64,000 nt of DNA from positions 151,359-215,358 of the forward strand of contig JAAVZL010000038.1 in assembly GCA_022791635.1 (NCBI GenBank). Reading direction: 5' to 3'. The number at the start of each line of letters is the position of its first letter. The stretch's first letter is position 1. This document shows, piece by piece, positions 60,100-64,000 of this stretch. The notes beneath the pieces are model-generated. The model saw nothing but the letters and a program-made list of their open reading frames with translations, made no database searches and had not been told where the DNA came from. The position numbers and the translations under genes are program-made. Origin of the DNA: Lachnospiraceae bacterium. Lineage in GTDB: Bacteria; Bacillota; Clostridia; Lachnospirales; Lachnospiraceae.

Positions 60100-61815
60100 A
60101 TGAGGAAGGATAGACCCAAAAACCGGATCTCCCTGTCCATGGTAATGACTGGGGTGGTTATTGCACTGGTACTGGCCGTACTGGTGTCGGCTTTGTTCTT
60201 TTTTATTGAATTTTATGAGAATTCCATGGAGCAGAATGCCGCCATCACCAGTGAGCAGGCGGTGGTTCAGGTGATGAATACGGTTGAGGACTACACGGAA
60301 GACATGGAGGAATCCATGCGCCTGATTTCCGTGTATATGGGAAAACCAAGGGAAGAACGGGACGAGTTCTTTCAAAGCTTTATGGAGATCCGTTCGGACG
60401 TGGTGGCAGTGACCACCTACGGCCGGGAGGGAGAGCTTTTGGACTGCTGGTCCAACGGCCTAAAGAGAAAAAGCGTCATTTTGCAGAATCTCTCCTATCT
60501 GGAGGAGCCGGAGGGGAAGGGACTGCGCATTTCCAAGCCTCATGTGGAGACCCTTTTTGAGGAATATTATCCCTGGGTGGTAACCATCTGTCAGAACATG
60601 CGGGACGGGGACGGGCAGGAGCTTCAGGTCTTTATGGACATCCGCTTTTCGAATATTGCCGATTATGTGGACGATGTAGGAATCGGTCAGCATGGCTATT
60701 GCTTTATCCAGGATACGGAAGGGAATCTCGTCTACCACCCCCAGCAGCAGTTGATTTATTCGGGGCTTAAGGAGGAAATGACGGAGGAGCTGAATGGTCT
60801 TCCTGACGGCTCCCATCCCCGCTCCAATGTGATTTACACCATTCACACCCTGGAAAACTGCAATTGGCGGGTGGTGGGCGTAAGCTTTGTGGACGAGCTG
60901 ATCACCGGTCGCGTGGAGCGGATGGTGCGGATCTGTGTGATCTTGCTCCTTCTGGTGCTGGTAACTGCCGTTTTGGTGGGAAGTCTTTTCTCCCGTCTCT
61001 TTGCCAAGCCGGCCAAGCGCCTTACGGGAGCCATGGAGGCCTTTGAGCAGGATGCGGAGAATTTTCAGTTTGTGGATGTGCGGGGCACCAGCGAGATTTC
61101 CTCCCTGTCCGACTCCTTCGGCCATATGGTTGTGCGGATTCAAAAGCTGATGGAGCAGGTGCGCCAGGAGGAGATCACCCTGCGAAAGACAGAGCTCAAC
61201 GCCCTCCAGGCTCAGATCAATCCTCATTTCCTCTACAATACCCTGGACTCCATTGCCTGGATGTGCGAGGAGGACCGGACAAAGGAGGCGGTGGAGATGG
61301 TCAATGCCCTGGCAAGGCTTTTCCGAATCAGTATCAGCCGGGGCCATGAGCTGATTACCCTGGAGCGGGAGGTAGAGCACGCCAAGAGCTATCTGAAAAT
61401 CCAGAATTACCGGTATAAGAATCAGTTTACCTATCGGTTTGACGTGGAAGAGGGCTGCCTTACCTATCTGTGCAATAAGATCACTCTGCAGCCCATCATT
61501 GAAAATGCCATTTACCACGGCATTGATCGGATGGTGGACGAGGGGCGCATTGAAATCCGAATCCGGGAGGAGGAGACGGCGGTCCTGATGATGGTGACGG
61601 ACAACGGCGTGGGCATGTCGAAGGAGCAGTGCCGGGAAATTCTCCACCGGGAGGCAGGAGACCGGACGGGGATTGGAATTAAAAATGTTCACGATCGCAT
61701 CCGCATTTACTTTGGAGAGGAGTACGGACTTCACATCACAAGTGAGCCGGACGAGGGCACCTGTGTGGCGATTCGCATTCCAAAGCTTAAGGAGGGAGAT
61801 TATGAAGGAAAATAA
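60100..61815 (+). CDS. YesM-type sensor histidine kinase
   Basis: The 571-residue protein has a membrane segment (about 13-35), an extracellular Cache-like domain (about 40-268), a second membrane segment (about 274-300), HAMP, and a His-kinase domain with QINPHFLYNTLDS (the phospho-His follows NP), an N-box LQPIIENAIYHG, DNGVGMS and GIGIKNVHDRI. It is the cognate kinase of the YesN-like regulator. Its stop overlaps the membrane-anchored binding protein gene by 14 bases. Confidence 0.94.
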   Translation: MRKDRPKNRISLSMVMTGVVIALVLAVLVSALFFFIEFYENSMEQNAAITSEQAVVQVMNTVEDYTEDMEESMRLISVYMGKPREERDEFFQSFMEIRSDVVAVTTYGREGELLDCWSNGLKRKSVILQNLSYLEEPEGKGLRISKPHVETLFEEYYPWVVTICQNMRDGDGQELQVFMDIRFSNIADYVDDVGIGQHGYCFIQDTEGNLVYHPQQQLIYSGLKEEMTEELNGLPDGSHPRSNVIYTIHTLENCNWRVVGVSFVDELITGRVERMVRICVILLLLVLVTAVLVGSLFSRLFAKPAKRLTGAMEAFEQDAENFQFVDVRGTSEISSLSDSFGHMVVRIQKLMEQVRQEEITLRKTELNALQAQINPHFLYNTLDSIAWMCEEDRTKEAVEMVNALARLFRISISRGHELITLEREVEHAKSYLKIQNYRYKNQFTYRFDVEEGCLTYLCNKITLQPIIENAIYHGIDRMVDEGRIEIRIREEETAVLMMVTDNGVGMSKEQCREILHREAGDRTGIGIKNVHDRIRIYFGEEYGLHITSEPDEGTCVAIRIPKLKEGDYEGK

Positions 61816-62824
61816 AGGCTCCCAGAAGGGCGCCCATCCGTGGCTGCTCCTTCTTGGGGCGGTGATCCTTGGGGCAAGCTATCTCATCGGAATCCGCTAT
61901 ATCATCCGCAACATCCATTTGTCTGAGAACGAGTACGGAGAGACCAGCCGTCATTATGTGGCAGTGATTGCCAAGTCCACCACTTCCGCCTTCTGGAAGT
62001 CCGTGTTCGCGGGGGCCAATGCGGCCGGCACAGAGTATAATCTGATCCTGACCATAGAAGGGCCGGAAAATGAGGAGGATTACCAGACACAGAATGAAAT
62101 GATCCGGACAGCGGTTCGGGAAGGTGCGGAGGTGATTGTCTTTTCCGCAGTGGATTATCATGCCAATGCAGAGGCCATCAATGAGGCGGCGGAAAAGGGT
62201 GTGAAAATCGTAGTTATTGACAGCGATGTGGACAGCGACCGGGTGAGCTGCCGCATCAGCACGGATAATTATCAGGCAGGCCGCATGGCCGGGAGGGCCA
62301 TTCTTGCAGACTCCCAGGAGGAGCTTCGGGTGGGAATTGTAAACTTTGACAAGAATTCCGCCAACGGTCAGCAGAGGGAGGAGGGGCTGCGGGAAGAGCT
62401 CTCAGGGGATGACCGGGTTCAGATTGTAGACGCCGTCAATGTGCTCTCCACCACCGAGGATTCCAAGGCAGGCACCATAAACATGCTTCGGGAGCATCCG
62501 GAGATCAATGTGATTGCAACTTTTAACGAGTGGACCAGTCTGGGGGTCAGCTATGCCATCCGTGAGCTTAATCTGGCGGAGGAAACGGCTGTGGTGGCGT
62601 TTGACAGCAATGTGGTCTGTGTGGGAATGCTGGAGACCGGAGAGGTGGACGCCCTCATTGTACAGAACCCCTATGCCATGGGGTATCTGGGGGTGGAATG
62701 TGCCTACAATCTCATCAATAATCTCCCTGTTGAGAATACCCAGGTGGACACGGCCACCACGGTGATTACACGGGAGAATATGTTTGAGGAAGAAGGCCAA
62801 AAGGTGTTATTTTCTTTTGATTAA
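61802..62824 (+). CDS. Membrane-anchored periplasmic-binding-protein-like sugar sensor
   Basis: The 340-residue protein has a basic cytoplasmic N-terminus, a single membrane segment (about 14-35) and a type I substrate-binding domain (about 50-335) with YVAVIAKSTTSAFWKSVFAGA, IVFSAVDYHANAEAINEA, VVIDSDVDSDRVSCRISTDNYQAG and VVAFDSNVVCVGML. It has no lipobox cysteine and is likely kept in the membrane. Co-translation with the kinase suggests it presents sugar to the sensor rather than to a transporter. Confidence 0.85.
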   Translation: MKENKGSQKGAHPWLLLLGAVILGASYLIGIRYIIRNIHLSENEYGETSRHYVAVIAKSTTSAFWKSVFAGANAAGTEYNLILTIEGPENEEDYQTQNEMIRTAVREGAEVIVFSAVDYHANAEAINEAAEKGVKIVVIDSDVDSDRVSCRISTDNYQAGRMAGRAILADSQEELRVGIVNFDKNSANGQQREEGLREELSGDDRVQIVDAVNVLSTTEDSKAGTINMLREHPEINVIATFNEWTSLGVSYAIRELNLAEETAVVAFDSNVVCVGMLETGEVDALIVQNPYAMGYLGVECAYNLINNLPVENTQVDTATTVITRENMFEEEGQKVLFSFD

Positions 62825-62887
62825 TGATATTTGTGTAAGAATTCGTACAAAAAGAATAAAAAATTCAATGGAAATCCTTCTTGTTTG

Positions 62888-62896
62888 TGTTATACT
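62888..62896 (+). promoter_or_regulatory. Extended -10 promoter for the MglB-like gene
   Basis: TGT directly before TATACT (62891-62896) makes an extended -10; no strong -35 is present, so an activator (the upstream YesN-type regulator) may be needed. An imperfect dyad around GAATTC, TTTGTGTA/TACAAA at about 62830-62851, lies upstream. Confidence 0.45.
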
Positions 62897-62947
62897 TATA
62901 AACGCAAGTGAGCTTGCAAATAAAATTTACAGGGAGGATTTTTCATT

Positions 62948-64000
62948 ATGAAAAAGAAAGTTTTAGCTGCATTGTTAAGCGTAGCAATGGTAGCAACCTT
63001 ACTGGCAGGCTGCGGCGGCAAGAAGGAAGAGCCCGCAGAGGCACCTGCCGAGACCGAAGCTCCGGCTGAGACCGAGGCGCCCGCAGACGCTGAGGAGCCT
63101 GCAGAGGCCGATGCACCCGCAGAGGGCGCAGGAGATCTGGCAAGCAAGAAGGTCGGCGTATGTATCTATCAGTTCTCCGATAACTTCATGACTCTGTTCC
63201 GTACAGAGCTTGAGAGCTATCTGGTAAGCCTGGGCTTCTCCAAGGATAACATTACCATCCAGGACGGCCAGAATGACCAGGGAACACAGTCCAACCAGAT
63301 TGATGCTTTCATCAATGACAAGGTTGACGTTCTGATTATCAACCCCGTGAACTCCTCTTCCGCAGAGACCATTACCGACAAGGTAGTAGGCGCCGGAATC
63401 CCCTTGGTATACATCAATCGTGAGCCGGATGAGTCCGAGGAGCAGAGATGGGCAGACAACAACTGGGATGTAACCTATGTTGGATGTGACGCACGTCAGT
63501 CCGGAACCATGCAGGGCGAGATGATTGTAGACCTTGGACTTGAGACCGTAGACTTGAACGTTGACTGCAAGGTTCAGTACATCATGATCGAGGGCGACCC
63601 CGAGAACGTAGATGCGAAGTATCGTACCGAGTTCTCCGTTAAGGCTCTGACAGATGCAGGCTGGGAAGTAGAGCAGCTTGACGATCAGGTTGGTAACTGG
63701 GATCAGGTAAAGGCACAGGAGCTTGTATCCAATGCACTTGGCCAGCATGGCGAGAAGATCGAGGTTGTATTCTGCAACAACGACGCTATGGCACTTGGCG
63801 CACTTCAGGCAATTGATACCGCAGGCCGCAAGGTGGGCGAGGATATCTTCCTGGTAGGTGTTGACGCTCTGTCCGAGGCTCTTGAGAACGTAATCAACGG
63901 AACCATGACAGGTACCGTATTCAATGACCATATTTCTCAGTCCCACAGCGCAGCAGACGCAGCAGTAAACTATCTGACCGGTGCCGGAAACGAGCACTAC
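62948..64000 (+). CDS. MglB-like sugar ABC transporter substrate-binding lipoprotein (partial)
   Basis: The 351 codons present have a lipoprotein signal ending in LLAGCGGKKEEP (lipobox Cys about 21), a long Glu/Ala/Pro-repeat linker (about 27-59), then a type I binding fold: KVGVCIYQFSDNFMTLFRTELE, VDVLIINPVNSSSAET, GIPLVYINREPDE and VVFCNNDAMALGALQAI. This matches galactose/methyl-galactoside binding proteins (MglB). The ATG follows GGGAGG. The gene runs off the window; mglA and mglC probably follow. Confidence 0.9.
   Translation, partial: MKKKVLAALLSVAMVATLLAGCGGKKEEPAEAPAETEAPAETEAPADAEEPAEADAPAEGAGDLASKKVGVCIYQFSDNFMTLFRTELESYLVSLGFSKDNITIQDGQNDQGTQSNQIDAFINDKVDVLIINPVNSSSAETITDKVVGAGIPLVYINREPDESEEQRWADNNWDVTYVGCDARQSGTMQGEMIVDLGLETVDLNVDCKVQYIMIEGDPENVDAKYRTEFSVKALTDAGWEVEQLDDQVGNWDQVKAQELVSNALGQHGEKIEVVFCNNDAMALGALQAIDTAGRKVGEDIFLVGVDALSEALENVINGTMTGTVFNDHISQSHSAADAAVNYLTGAGNEHY

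Noticed and set aside
60460..61734. Long minus-strand open frame (424 codons) opposite the sensor kinase gene
   Set aside because: Antisense to an intact YesM-type kinase with all catalytic boxes; no family pattern in the reverse frame.
63055..63130. Glu/Ala/Pro repeats in the MglB-like protein as a repeat element
   Set aside because: Such linkers after the lipobox are common in Lachnospiraceae lipoproteins; the DNA repeats only reflect the peptide.
1..64000. CRISPR array, prophage, transposase or integrase genes
   Set aside because: No regularly spaced short direct repeats and no recognisable phage or transposase protein were found on either strand.

Overview
The window looks like chromosome of a Gram-positive, low-to-mid GC anaerobe of the Lachnospiraceae (Clostridia). 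I base this on protein style (YesM/YesN two-component pair, YitT, CotH-VTC-DUF4956 set, LCP protein, RadA, ClpC with a UVR motif, FeoA-FeoB fusion), strong GGAGG ribosome-binding sites, and many genes overlapping by the four bases ATGA or GTGA. Genus is not resolvable by eye. Almost every gene is on the + strand; the only clear minus-strand gene is feoB.

Region 1 (1-30518) is a long surface-polysaccharide locus. It opens with the end of rfbA and with rfbC (dTDP-L-rhamnose precursor), then a two-gene ABC exporter with an unknown coiled-coil membrane partner, a two-domain GT2 glycosyltransferase, and a run of large polytopic membrane proteins with acidic residues in the first outer loop (GT-C-like). 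Next come a PLP sugar aminotransferase, a sugar epimerase/dehydratase, an ATP-grasp ligase, two half-size EamA/SMR transporters, an ArnC/GtrB-like polyprenyl-phosphate glycosyltransferase and GtrA. Together these look like a lipid-linked aminosugar decoration pathway. Two tandem CotH kinases, a VTC-type polyphosphate polymerase domain and a DUF4956 membrane protein form a second module. The locus ends with more GT2 enzymes, a polyprenyl glycosylphosphotransferase and an LCP ligase.

Region 2 (30.6-42.6 kb) is housekeeping: glmS, pyrF-pyrK-pyrD-pyrE, small membrane proteins including VanZ, an M29-type aminopeptidase with a long N-terminal extension, and purE-purM-purN-purD. Region 3 (42.9-56 kb) holds feoB (minus), a secreted SH3 protein, clpC, radA, tRNA-Trp, a SEC-C protein, a YdcF protein, an Spx/ArsC protein, a divergent sirtuin, xpt and yitT. 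Region 4 (56-64 kb) holds an ECF-type sigma factor operon whose best start codon is ATT, then a YesN/YesM two-component system, a membrane-anchored sugar-binding protein and an MglB-like lipoprotein cut by the window end.

The most unusual content is non-coding. Family A has four intact copies of about 100-110 bp, placed immediately before the Shine-Dalgarno of glmS, a 50-residue membrane protein, clpC and the Spx/ArsC gene. Each has a basal stem of unique sequence but perfect or near-perfect complementarity, a conserved apical hairpin with compensatory changes, and a conserved tail (GCGGAACTGGAAT-like) that abuts the ribosome-binding site. Solo tails lie at the ends of pyrE and purN and before purD. 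Family B has four long palindromes of 182 or 213 bp, with copy-specific but self-complementary arms up to 46 bp perfect; one is nested in the ends of another. No CRISPR array, prophage, transposase, or riboswitch I could name was seen.
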